NCBI RefSeq assembly: GCF_003313505.1 | Contig: NZ_QMHO01000002.1 | Location: 377,976 to 441,975 of the forward strand | Direction: 5' to 3' | Origin: Pedobacter nanyangensis | GTDB lineage: Bacteria > Bacteroidota > Bacteroidia > Sphingobacteriales > Sphingobacteriaceae | DNA length: 64,000 bases | Shown: positions 8,657 to 16,404 of the stretch, piece after piece | Position numbering within the stretch: position 1 is the stretch's first letter | How the letters are laid out: the number at the start of each line of letters is the position of its first letter | Position numbers and translations under genes: made by a program | Notes under the pieces: model-generated | Told to the model about the DNA's origin: nothing | Databases searched by the model: none | The model's input: only the letters and a program-made list of their open reading frames with translations

Positions 8657-8689
8657 TTGATTAAAAAACGATTTCTTCAATTATCTTTG
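8657..8689 (+). promoter_or_regulatory. Promoter of the ABC-F gene
   Basis: TTG at 8657-8659 (-33) and TATCTTTG at 8682-8689 (-7, exact TAnnTTTG) are separated by 22 bases, within the spacing described for Bacteroidota promoters. Transcription would start near 8694. This is the most complete promoter in the window and rules out a translation start at 8657. Confidence 0.65.
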
Positions 8690-8716
8690 CGGCTCATTAA
8701 AAAAAGAGCAACAACA

Positions 8717-10348
8717 TTGATCGACGTAAATAATATTTCTGTGTCATTTGGTGGTACAACGCTTTTCAGCGAGGTATCCTTTTCCATCAACGAAAACGAT
8801 AAGATAGCCCTGATGGGCAAAAATGGAGCAGGTAAATCAACCCTGTTAAAAATTATTGCTGGTGTGGGCAAAGCCACCAGCGGTCATATATCTGGCCCAA
8901 AAGATGCCATAATTGCCTATTTGCCACAGCACTTGCTTACGGAAGATAACGTAACTGTTTTTGAAGAAACTTCTAAGGCTTTCAGCGAAGTATATCACAT
9001 GCGTGATGAATTGGAAAGCTTAAACGAACAATTAGGTATCCGTACTGATTATGATACGGATGATTACATGAAATTGATTGAAAGGGTATCGGAACTGAGC
9101 GAAAAATTCTATTCTATTGAAGAGGTGAACTATGATGCAGAAGTAGAAAAAGTATTGAAAGGTTTGGGTTTCCTTCGTTCTGATTTCACTCGCCAAACTG
9201 CTGAGTTTTCTGGTGGATGGCGTATGCGTATCGAATTGGCCAAAATCTTACTGAAAAAGCCAGACCTGATTTTGCTGGATGAGCCTACCAACCACATGGA
9301 CATTGAAAGTATCCAATGGTTGGAAGACTTTTTAATCAATTCTGCCAAAGCGGTAATCGTAATTTCTCACGACCGTGCCTTTGTGGATAATATTACTAAC
9401 CGTACAATCGAAGTAACCATGGGGCGTATTTACGACTATAAGGCAAAATATAGTCACTACCTACAATTACGCCAAGAGCGCCGTGAACACCAATTGAAAG
9501 CCTACGAGGAACAACAGCGTTTTATTGCCGATAACCAGGAGTTCATTGATCGGTTTAAAGGGACCTACTCCAAAACACTTCAGGTACAATCGAGAGTGAA
9601 AATGTTGGAGAAATTAGAAATTATCCAAGTAGATGAAGTAGATAACTCTGCACTGCGCTTAAAATTTCCTCCCTCGCCCCGATCAGGAAATTACCCCGTA
9701 ATTGTAGAAGAATTGACCAAAGCTTATGGCGACCATTTGGTTTTTGAGAAAGCTTCTATGGTGATTGAACGGGGGCAAAAAGTTGCTTTTGTAGGTAAAA
9801 ATGGTGAGGGTAAATCTACCATGATCAAAGCCATTATGGGCGAAATTGATTATCAAGGAGAACTGAAAGTTGGCCATAACGTGAAGATTGGTTATTTCGC
9901 TCAAAACCAGGCTGCATTATTAGATGGAGAATTAACCGTTTTTGAAACCATTGATCAAATTGCCGTGGGCGATGTAAGGGTAAAAATCAAGGACTTACTT
10001 GGCGCTTTTATGTTTAGTGGCGATGATACCACCAAAAAAGTGAAGGTTTTATCAGGTGGAGAGAAAACCCGTTTGGCCATGATCAAACTTTTGCTTGAGC
10101 CGGTAAACGTGTTAATTCTGGATGAGCCCACCAACCATTTGGACATGAAAACCAAGGATATCATCAAAGATGCCTTAAAGGATTTTGATGGCACATTGAT
10201 CCTGGTATCTCACGATAGGGATTTCCTGGATGGATTAGCCGAAAAGGTATTCGAGTTTGGGAACAAACGGGTGCGTGAACATTTCGAGGATATCAAAGGT
10301 TTCTTGGCTTACAAAAAGATGGACAGTTTAAAGGAGATCGAAAAATAA
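8717..10348 (+). CDS. ABC-F family ATP-binding protein (Uup/EttA-like)
   Basis: A soluble protein with two ABC ATPase domains and no membrane part, as in ribosome-associated ABC-F proteins; the family acts on translating ribosomes and some members protect against antibiotics. The first Walker A is GKNGAGKST, followed by the signature SGGWRMRIELA and Walker B LILLDEPTNHMD. The second set is GKNGEGKST, SGGEKTRLAM and LILDEPTNHLD. The linker between them is helical and charged, as usual. The start is taken as the TTG at 8717 giving LIDVNNISVSFGG, because the promoter lies inside the longer frame. The gene is followed by a strong terminator. Which ABC-F subgroup it belongs to is not certain. Confidence 0.92.
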   Translation: MIDVNNISVSFGGTTLFSEVSFSINENDKIALMGKNGAGKSTLLKIIAGVGKATSGHISGPKDAIIAYLPQHLLTEDNVTVFEETSKAFSEVYHMRDELESLNEQLGIRTDYDTDDYMKLIERVSELSEKFYSIEEVNYDAEVEKVLKGLGFLRSDFTRQTAEFSGGWRMRIELAKILLKKPDLILLDEPTNHMDIESIQWLEDFLINSAKAVIVISHDRAFVDNITNRTIEVTMGRIYDYKAKYSHYLQLRQERREHQLKAYEEQQRFIADNQEFIDRFKGTYSKTLQVQSRVKMLEKLEIIQVDEVDNSALRLKFPPSPRSGNYPVIVEELTKAYGDHLVFEKASMVIERGQKVAFVGKNGEGKSTMIKAIMGEIDYQGELKVGHNVKIGYFAQNQAALLDGELTVFETIDQIAVGDVRVKIKDLLGAFMFSGDDTTKKVKVLSGGEKTRLAMIKLLLEPVNVLILDEPTNHLDMKTKDIIKDALKDFDGTLILVSHDRDFLDGLAEKVFEFGNKRVREHFEDIKGFLAYKKMDSLKEIEK

Positions 10349-10352
10349 TTAG

Positions 10353-10377
10353 AAAGGCGCTTAAAGGCGCCTTTTTT
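10353..10377 (+). terminator. Rho-independent terminator of the ABC-F gene
   Basis: An 8-bp GC-rich stem (AAAGGCGC and GCGCCTTT) with a 6-base loop runs into a T tract, starting 5 bases after the stop codon. Confidence 0.88.
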
Positions 10378-10467
10378 GTAGCATTTTAATTTATCACTCA
10401 CTACGCTCTCTTTTAAGGAGAGATGCCAAAAGCAGAGAGGGTTTTTGAATTATTTAAACAACCCAAA

Positions 10468-10503
10468 GATTTCTCCATTTCGCTAAGCTTCAGTCGAAAT
10501 GAC
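10468..10503. repeat. Dispersed repeat of the CGTCATTTCGA type
   Basis: On the minus strand this reads CGTCATTTCGACTGAAGC and then a sequence ending in GAGAAATC. It has the look of the dispersed intergenic repeats found in Bacteroidota genomes, and a related unit occurs at 15555. It lies just downstream of the mtfA-type gene. Confidence 0.5.
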
Positions 10504-10512
10504 GCACGGACG

Positions 10513-11283
10513 TTACGCTAATTTCTGACCAAAAATCTTGCTTAATCCATCGTATAACGCTGGGTGCCTGTCTTTCATGCGTTCAGGGTTTTCAAAAAAA
10601 TACTCTGAGGCTACCGCAAAAAACTCTGCCTCGTTAGTAATGGCATAAGGGTTGATATCTGATTGGTTGTCTTCAATTTTCTGAATTTCCTGATGCATCA
10701 TTTTTACCCACGGAATGGTATATCCATGCTTCATAAAGTTTTGCGGAACTCCATCGGTAGCCCCATCAGATTTATCAAGCAGGTGCACAAATTCATGGAT
10801 GCCCGTATTTTCTCTACCGGCACTTTTGCCAAAACCATGTCGCAAGGCCGATTGGGAAAGGATCATCTGCCCGTTCATGTAACCATCGCCCACCATGCCC
10901 ATGATATTTCTTTCTCCTTCGGCAAATTGAAAGTCTTTGTTAAACGTACCTGGATACAATAATACGGTGCCTAAATTGCGATATTCCCAGTCATCAAAAC
11001 CTAAAATGGGAATTACCGCACTGGCGCCAACCAATATTCTATCAAGCGGTGTAATTTCGGTGCCAATACCCTCTATGTTAATTTTACCCAAAAAATGGGC
11101 TAACTTATCCTCAAATGTTTTTCGCTTGTCAGTATCAAGTGCGGCATAAAAATCTACGTTCGCCAACAACATCTTTTTATCTTCAACAGTTAAAATACTT
11201 GGGCTGGTTTTCCTTTTCCTAAAAATAAAATATAGGGCAAGTGCAAAAAAAACAAGCAGGATAAAGTAAGGGTATATGTTCAC
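10513..11283 (-). CDS. MtfA-like zinc metallopeptidase (M90 family)
   Basis: A zinc peptidase of the MtfA/M90 family; in E. coli MtfA interacts with the repressor Mlc and modulates glucose uptake, a role not transferable here. The zinc-binding HExxH is HEFVH at residues 163-167, inside the family motif GIHEFVHLLDKSDG. A downstream Glu in TNEAEFFAVASEYFFE is a likely third ligand. Unlike E. coli MtfA it starts with one hydrophobic segment (about residues 3-20) followed by Arg and Lys, so it is probably anchored in the inner membrane. It has 256 residues. It is followed by a dispersed repeat and stands alone on the minus strand. Confidence 0.88.
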   Translation of the reverse strand: MNIYPYFILLVFFALALYFIFRKRKTSPSILTVEDKKMLLANVDFYAALDTDKRKTFEDKLAHFLGKINIEGIGTEITPLDRILVGASAVIPILGFDDWEYRNLGTVLLYPGTFNKDFQFAEGERNIMGMVGDGYMNGQMILSQSALRHGFGKSAGRENTGIHEFVHLLDKSDGATDGVPQNFMKHGYTIPWVKMMHQEIQKIEDNQSDINPYAITNEAEFFAVASEYFFENPERMKDRHPALYDGLSKIFGQKLA

Positions 11284-11324
11284 AGGATTAAATTGGTTGC
11301 GTTATGGAATGGCTATTTGCCAAT

Positions 11325-11370
11325 GGAAAAGATAAAGGCAGTACAAAGCGTTTCAGTTTTCGTACTGCCT
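11325..11370 (-). terminator. Terminator of the glutathione peroxidase gene
   Basis: AGGCAGTAC (11336-11344) and GTACTGCCT (11362-11370) form a perfect 9-bp stem, and on the minus strand a T-rich tail follows. It begins 8 bases after the peroxidase stop codon. Confidence 0.68.
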
Positions 11371-11377
11371 ATCAGGA

Positions 11378-11896
11378 TTAAAAGTTCTTTACAATCTGCT
11401 CGTCAAGCGGTTTAACGGCAGAACGGTAACGGTGTACCAGTTCCCCTTTTTCGTTGATTAGGAATTTTTCGAAGTTCCATTTGATATCGCCCGTAAAATC
11501 AGGATTGGTTTGGGTAGTCAGATATTTGAACAGTGGCGAAATGCCCTCTCCTTTTACATCGCTCTTTTCGGCAATTAAAAAGGTCGTATTGAATTTGCTG
11601 GTACAAAACTCCTTGATTTCCGCATTGCTGCCAAGTTCCTGTCCACCAAAATTTGCTGATGGGAAGCCAATAAGTACCACATTCTTGCCGTATTGCTTAT
11701 GTAGTTTTTCCAAGTCCTCGTACTGCTTGGTGTAACCACATTTTGAAGCAGTGTTTACAATTAATATTTTCTTTCCCTTAAATTTAGAAAGCTTCACCGC
11801 TTTGCCATCCAAAGTTTTGAAAGAGAAACCATAAATATCCTTAGGCGGATTTGGCGCTATCAATAAGCCCAAAAATAATAACAAAGTATTAAACAT
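11378..11896 (-). CDS. Glutathione peroxidase-like thiol peroxidase (exported)
   Basis: A peroxidase of the GPx fold that reduces hydroperoxides through a cysteine, probably using thioredoxin-like donors rather than glutathione. The start is the ATG giving MFNTLLLFLGLLIAP, a short export signal. The catalytic set of the family is present: Cys53 in ASKCGYT, Gln86 in FGGQELGS, and Trp140 with Asn141 in KWNFEKFL. Cys98 in EFCTSKF is a candidate resolving cysteine. At 172 residues it is of normal length. With the signal it should act in the periplasm. An exact TAnnTTTG box lies 69 bases upstream and a hairpin terminator follows. Confidence 0.9.
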   Translation of the reverse strand: MFNTLLLFLGLLIAPNPPKDIYGFSFKTLDGKAVKLSKFKGKKILIVNTASKCGYTKQYEDLEKLHKQYGKNVVLIGFPSANFGGQELGSNAEIKEFCTSKFNTTFLIAEKSDVKGEGISPLFKYLTTQTNPDFTGDIKWNFEKFLINEKGELVHRYRSAVKPLDEQIVKNF

Positions 11897-11964
11897 GATT
11901 TTAAGTTTTAATATAAAAACGAATATAGGGAGAAAAAGATTGCCTAGATAAATCAAATTCAAAT

Positions 11965-11972
11965 CAAAGGTA
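11965..11972 (-). promoter_or_regulatory. -7 box upstream of the glutathione peroxidase gene
   Basis: On the minus strand this reads TACCTTTG, an exact TAnnTTTG match, giving a leader of roughly 60 bases. No -33 TTG at standard spacing is visible. Confidence 0.35.
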
Positions 11973-12081
11973 GTTTTAAGTCAAAACTTATCGGCTTTTT
12001 AAACGTTATGTCGTTTGGATAGTCTTAAGACCGAAAGCCCTTTGAAAGTTTACTTCTTTTTATGATACTTTAAAATATTTC

Positions 12082-12089
12082 TATATTTG
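12082..12089 (+). promoter_or_regulatory. -7 box directly before the lipoprotein gene
   Basis: TATATTTG matches TAnnTTTG exactly and ends 5 bases before the ATG at 12095. If used, the transcript would be almost leaderless. Confidence 0.35.
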
Positions 12090-12094
12090 ATTAA

Positions 12095-12784
12095 ATGAAA
12101 TCTACTCGATTATCATATTATACGCTCGCATTAACCATCGGCGCTTTGCTTTTTGCTTCTTGTAATAAAGAGGAAAATGCACCGCAACCTGATATGGCCT
12201 CGAATTATTTTCCGTTGAAGCTAAATCAGGTTAACATTTACCAGGTAGATTCTACGGTTTACAATGATTTCAATAACTCTGTCACTTTATTCCAGTTTCA
12301 ACTAAAGGATATTGTTGTTGGCAAGTTTAAGGACGCCGAAGGCATTGAGGCTTACAGAATTGAACGTTATAAGAAAACGGACACGGAAGATTGGTTTTTT
12401 CAGAAATTAATTACGCGTCGTATTTTAAAAAGTAGAGCCGAAGAGGTTTTGGATAACAAAAGATATGTAAGACTGGTATTCCCTCCTTCCCTTCAATCTA
12501 CTTGGAATGGTAATTTATATAACGATTTGGATGTTTGGCGTCACGAAATCACGGCAATTGATGTTCCACTAACCATAGGCACCAACAAATTAGATTCGAC
12601 CTTAAGCATTACGCAGCACAACGAAAATAATTTGATCAGAGAAGATATTTACTTGGAAACCTATGCAAAAAATATTGGTTTAGTGCTGAAAGAAGTAAAA
12701 GCCTACGATAAAGAGATCAGTACCGGAAGAATTCGTAGGGGCTTTAAGTATAAAATGCAATTAAATTCTTACACGGTTAATTAA
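12095..12784 (+). CDS. Lipoprotein of unknown function
   Basis: A 229-residue lipoprotein. The signal peptide ends in the lipobox LLFASC, so the mature protein would begin at Cys23 and be anchored by lipid. The rest is a mixed alpha/beta domain with no motif I recognise; it contains NYFPLKLNQVNIYQVDST near the start and a repeated pattern of charged strands. Bacteroidota encode many such uncharacterised lipoproteins. It stands alone between the divergent peroxidase gene and topA, about 215 bases upstream of topA. No function can be proposed. Confidence 0.78.
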   Translation: MKSTRLSYYTLALTIGALLFASCNKEENAPQPDMASNYFPLKLNQVNIYQVDSTVYNDFNNSVTLFQFQLKDIVVGKFKDAEGIEAYRIERYKKTDTEDWFFQKLITRRILKSRAEEVLDNKRYVRLVFPPSLQSTWNGNLYNDLDVWRHEITAIDVPLTIGTNKLDSTLSITQHNENNLIREDIYLETYAKNIGLVLKEVKAYDKEISTGRIRRGFKYKMQLNSYTVN

Positions 12785-12999
12785 CCCAAATATTAGTTGT
12801 TAAAAACAGCTATCGCCCCATTTGCTGACCAATTATGTCCACTTTTTTCCATGAGCGGATCCTATAAATCTCATCACTTGCAAAGCAAGGTGTTAAATAG
12901 GGTTATGTGGACTTGTCAGTGCATTTATTTCAAAAAAAACATCTCCATTTTTGATTTTGGTTGTTTTTATAGTTTTATTTGCACAAAATCCCCTAATTA

Positions 13000-15540
13000 A
13001 TGGCAAAAAATTTATTGATAGTTGAGTCACCCGCAAAAGCAAAAACCATAGAAGGATACCTTGGAAAAGATTTCCTAGTAAAATCTAGCTACGGCCATAT
13101 TCGCGATTTGGTTAAGGGCGACATGGGCATTGATGTTGACAATAATTTTTCGCAAACTTACGAGGTCCCTGCTGATAAAAAGCAAGTGGTTTCTGAACTG
13201 AAAAAGCTAGCTAAGGAAGCCGAAACGGTATGGCTAGCATCCGATGAGGACCGCGAGGGAGAAGCCATTTCCTGGCACTTATTTGAAACATTAGGGTTAA
13301 AAACAGAGCGCACAAAACGCATTGTATTTCATGAAATTACCAAGCCAGCAATATTAAAAGCCATAGAAACGCCCAGAGGTATAGATTATAATCTGGTTTA
13401 TGCACAACAGGCCCGAAGGGTTTTAGATCGTTTGGTGGGTTTCGAGCTTTCGCCAGTGCTCTGGAAAAAAGTTAAGCCTTCACTTTCTGCAGGCCGTGTG
13501 CAGTCGGTTGCTGTACGTTTAATTGTAGATCGTGAGCGTGAAATCAACAACTTTGTAAGTGCGGCTGCCTTTAAAATTACGGCACAATTTACCACAGGTA
13601 AGGGTAAGGAAATCGTGAAAGCAGAATTACCTCAACGATTTGAAAAGGCCGAAGAAGCGGAGAAATTTCTTCAAGATTGTATCCAAGCCAATTTTAAGGT
13701 AAATAATTTAGAGGTAAAACCTGCCAAGCGCAATCCAGCGGCACCGTTTACCACCTCTACACTACAACAGGAAGCCTCCAGGAAGCTAGGGTTTTCAGTA
13801 GCACGTACCATGCAAATTGCCCAAAGGCTGTACGAAAACGGTAAAATTACCTACATGCGTACCGATTCGGTAAACCTATCTGAAACAGCTATTGCTGCTG
13901 CAGCTGCCGAAATCAAATCGGCCTACGGTAACCAATACCATCAGCTCAGGGTGTATAAAACCAAATCTGCAGGAGCGCAAGAGGCCCACGAGGCCATCCG
14001 TCCTACTTATTTTGATCAACATACCATTAACGGCGATGCCTCGGAAAGACGTTTATATGAGCTGATCTGGAAACGGGCCATTGCTTCGCAAATGAGCGAG
14101 GCTGTTTTTGAGAAAACCACCGTTGATATTGGCGTAAGCACGCGTAATGAGGTTTTTGGCGCAGAAGGTGAAGTATTGAAATTTGACGGCTTCCTAAAAG
14201 TGTACCTAGAATCCACCGATGACGAAGATGATGAAAATGAAGGCGGATTGCTTCCTCCGTTAGTACGAGGCCAGGAACTTTCCTTAGTGGAAATGCAAGC
14301 TACTGAACGTTTCTCCAGGCCACCAGCGCGTTATACCGAGGCCAGTTTGGTTAAAAAGCTCGAAGAACTGGGTATTGGACGTCCTTCTACCTACGCACCT
14401 ACTATTTCTACTATTCAAAATAGAGGCTATGTCGTGAAAGAAGAAAGAGAAGGTAAGAAAAGAGAATATTTAGCATTTGCCCTAAACCATGGAAATATCA
14501 CCAAGCAAAAGAAATCGGAAATTACTGGCGCCGAAAAAGGAAAACTATTTCCTACCGATATCGGCGAGGTAGTGAACGATTTCCTGGTAGCGCATTTCAA
14601 AGGTATTGTAGATTTTAATTTTACCGCCAAAGTAGAAAAACAGTTTGATGAGATTGCCCAAGGGCTTCAGGAATGGACAGCCATGCTCCACTCCTTTTAC
14701 AAACCTTTTCATAGCGAAGTAGAAACTACCATTGAAACTGCAGACAGGGCTACTGGCGAACGCTTATTGGGCGTTGATCCAGTAAGTGGCAAAAATGTTT
14801 ATGCCAAAGTAGGCAGATACGGGCCATTGGTACAAATTGGCGAGCTGAGTGATGATGAAGCAGACAAACCACGTTATGCCAGCCTTACCAAACTACAATC
14901 GGTAGGTACCATAACGCTCGATGAAGCTTTAGATTTATTTAAACTACCTTTCCAGTTAGAGGACTATCAGGGTAAAGAAGTTTCGGTAGGATTGGGACGT
15001 TTTGGACCTTATGTAAAATGGGGAGACACCTTTATTTCTATTCCGAAAAATGTAGATCCGTTAACGATAGACAATGATAGGGCCATAGAGATTATCCGTG
15101 AGAAGCTTGACGCCGATGCGCCTGTAGCTCACTACCAGAATATGCCGGTTACTAAAGGTAAAGGTAGGTTTGGGCCATTTATCAAGTGGAACGACCTGTT
15201 TATCAATGTACCAAAAGCTTATAATTTCGACAATCTTTCGCAAAAGGATATCGATGAACTGATCAGCAAAAAAATTGAAAAGGAAAACAATCGTTTTATC
15301 CAACAGTGGCCCGAACATAAAATAGCCATTGAAAATGGCCGATGGGGACCCTTTATACGCTTTGGTAAAGATATGCTGAAACTTGGCAACAATCCGGCAA
15401 CCAAGCAAAAGTACACGGCTGAGGAGCTAGCCAACATCTCGTTAGACGAAGTGAAAGCCTTAATTGTGGCCCAAAAACCAGATGCCTTTGAAAGCAAAAA
15501 GAAAGCTCCAGCGAAAAAAGCGATAGCAAAGAAAAAATAG
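13000..15540 (+). CDS. topA: DNA topoisomerase I
   Basis: The type IA enzyme that removes negative supercoils. The Toprim domain opens with LLIVESPAKAKTIEGYL and contains ASDEDREGEAISWH. The active-site tyrosine is Tyr285 in KITYMRTDSVNLS, and GIGRPSTYAPTIS is the usual family motif. From about residue 590 there are four short repeats of the TopA C-terminal type (KVGRYGPLVQIG, GLGRFGPYVKWGD, GKGRFGPFIKWND, ENGRWGPFIRFGK) in place of the Cys4 zinc fingers of the E. coli enzyme. The last 15 residues are Lys- and Ala-rich and probably bind DNA. It has 846 residues. About 215 bases without a convincing gene lie upstream. Confidence 0.96.
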   Translation: MAKNLLIVESPAKAKTIEGYLGKDFLVKSSYGHIRDLVKGDMGIDVDNNFSQTYEVPADKKQVVSELKKLAKEAETVWLASDEDREGEAISWHLFETLGLKTERTKRIVFHEITKPAILKAIETPRGIDYNLVYAQQARRVLDRLVGFELSPVLWKKVKPSLSAGRVQSVAVRLIVDREREINNFVSAAAFKITAQFTTGKGKEIVKAELPQRFEKAEEAEKFLQDCIQANFKVNNLEVKPAKRNPAAPFTTSTLQQEASRKLGFSVARTMQIAQRLYENGKITYMRTDSVNLSETAIAAAAAEIKSAYGNQYHQLRVYKTKSAGAQEAHEAIRPTYFDQHTINGDASERRLYELIWKRAIASQMSEAVFEKTTVDIGVSTRNEVFGAEGEVLKFDGFLKVYLESTDDEDDENEGGLLPPLVRGQELSLVEMQATERFSRPPARYTEASLVKKLEELGIGRPSTYAPTISTIQNRGYVVKEEREGKKREYLAFALNHGNITKQKKSEITGAEKGKLFPTDIGEVVNDFLVAHFKGIVDFNFTAKVEKQFDEIAQGLQEWTAMLHSFYKPFHSEVETTIETADRATGERLLGVDPVSGKNVYAKVGRYGPLVQIGELSDDEADKPRYASLTKLQSVGTITLDEALDLFKLPFQLEDYQGKEVSVGLGRFGPYVKWGDTFISIPKNVDPLTIDNDRAIEIIREKLDADAPVAHYQNMPVTKGKGRFGPFIKWNDLFINVPKAYNFDNLSQKDIDELISKKIEKENNRFIQQWPEHKIAIENGRWGPFIRFGKDMLKLGNNPATKQKYTAEELANISLDEVKALIVAQKPDAFESKKKAPAKKAIAKKK

Positions 15541-15554
15541 GTGCATTGGCGCAC

Positions 15555-15581
15555 CGTCATTTCGAACGCTTGTGGGAAATC
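15555..15581. repeat. Dispersed repeat of the CGTCATTTCGA type
   Basis: CGTCATTTCGAACGCTTG followed by GGGAAATC lies 15 bases after topA. The same pattern, in the other orientation, is at 10468. It probably belongs to a dispersed palindromic repeat family. Confidence 0.45.
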
Positions 15582-15720
15582 CGGCAACCGATATTCGTAT
15601 CGCTAGATTTTTCCTCGCCGAAAATCGCAGAAAGCCTCCCCTGACCAAATCACATAGACAGGATGTTTCTGCTGAAATAAAAATGTTCGCCTTTTATCAC
15701 TTTGATGAAAATTGTGAAAA

Positions 15721-16125
15721 ATGAAAAAAGACTTACCTGAAAATATTGTAGAAGATGTTGCCATTGCAGTAGTGCTTATGGGCGAAACTCCTGAAGTGAA
15801 AAACTGGACGGTTTATTTGGTTAACTTAAAAAATGAACCTATTAACAATGTATTAATTACCTCTAAAGGTTATGGCGAAAAAGATGGTAAGGAAGTCAAA
15901 ACATCGTTATTAAGACACTTTATTGGTGATGTAGCTGCACAAGGATATGCTGGCGTAGAAGCTATTGATCCAGCTGTTTTTGGATTAACTAACGAATATT
16001 GGTTGAGCTACTACATAGGCAACACCATTTACGATAAGAAATTCATCTTCCTGCCTGAAAGTATTGTAGAAGGTAACTTGATCAGAATTCCAGTAGTAAA
16101 CAAACCTGGAGTGATGATCAAGTAG
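15721..16125 (+). CDS. Conserved hypothetical protein of 134 residues
   Basis: I do not recognise a characterised family. The protein is small, acidic and soluble, without signal peptide or membrane segment. It begins MKKDLPENIVEDVAIAVV and is predicted by eye to be mostly beta strands (NWTVYLVNLKNEPINNVLIT, then KKFIFLPESIVEGNLIRIPV), perhaps a small beta barrel or sandwich. Its codon use looks like that of its neighbours. It follows topA after 180 bases that contain a dispersed repeat, so cotranscription is doubtful. An ancestral role in the Bacteroidota cytoplasm is likely but undefined. Confidence 0.75.
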   Translation: MKKDLPENIVEDVAIAVVLMGETPEVKNWTVYLVNLKNEPINNVLITSKGYGEKDGKEVKTSLLRHFIGDVAAQGYAGVEAIDPAVFGLTNEYWLSYYIGNTIYDKKFIFLPESIVEGNLIRIPVVNKPGVMIK

Positions 16126-16219
16126 TTCTGTGTATAGGAAGCCACTGTGGTTTATCCAGTTTGATTGGACATCGCCAGGTGACGATAGCCTTAATTGCGC
16201 AAACTATTAACCATTGAAA

Positions 16220-16290
16220 CTTACCAAGTTTTTAATTTCGTAAGTGTAGCCCAAAGCTATTGGCTCTACGCTGTTTAAAAACTTCGTAAG
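16220..16290. repeat. Palindromic repeat, TTACGAAGT family, copy B
   Basis: CTTACCAAGTTTTTAA (16220-16235) and TTAAAAACTTCGTAAG (16275-16290) form a 16-bp inverted repeat with one mismatch around a 39-base centre. The centre holds a further TTTCGTAAGTG half unit, so this is a compound copy. It lies in the otherwise gene-free 16126-16404. Confidence 0.6.
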
Positions 16291-16404
16291 TGCAAAAGAA
16301 AGTTATATATGTTTAAAACGATGGGTTGTTAACAACTCTTTGCTCACAACTGAAACAGTTTCATTGTTTTTTCGTTAATTTCATGCGTACTCACACTACA
16401 TCGT

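Noticed and set aside
10513-11283. Assigning a glucose-regulation role to the MtfA-like protein
   Set aside because: The E. coli role depends on Mlc and the PTS, for which there is no evidence here, and this protein has an added membrane anchor.
12797-13000. 67-codon frame in the topA upstream region
   Set aside because: It has no recognisable family or composition and simply spans the AT-rich leader of topA. It contains an odd mix of Cys and aromatic residues and is likely a chance frame.
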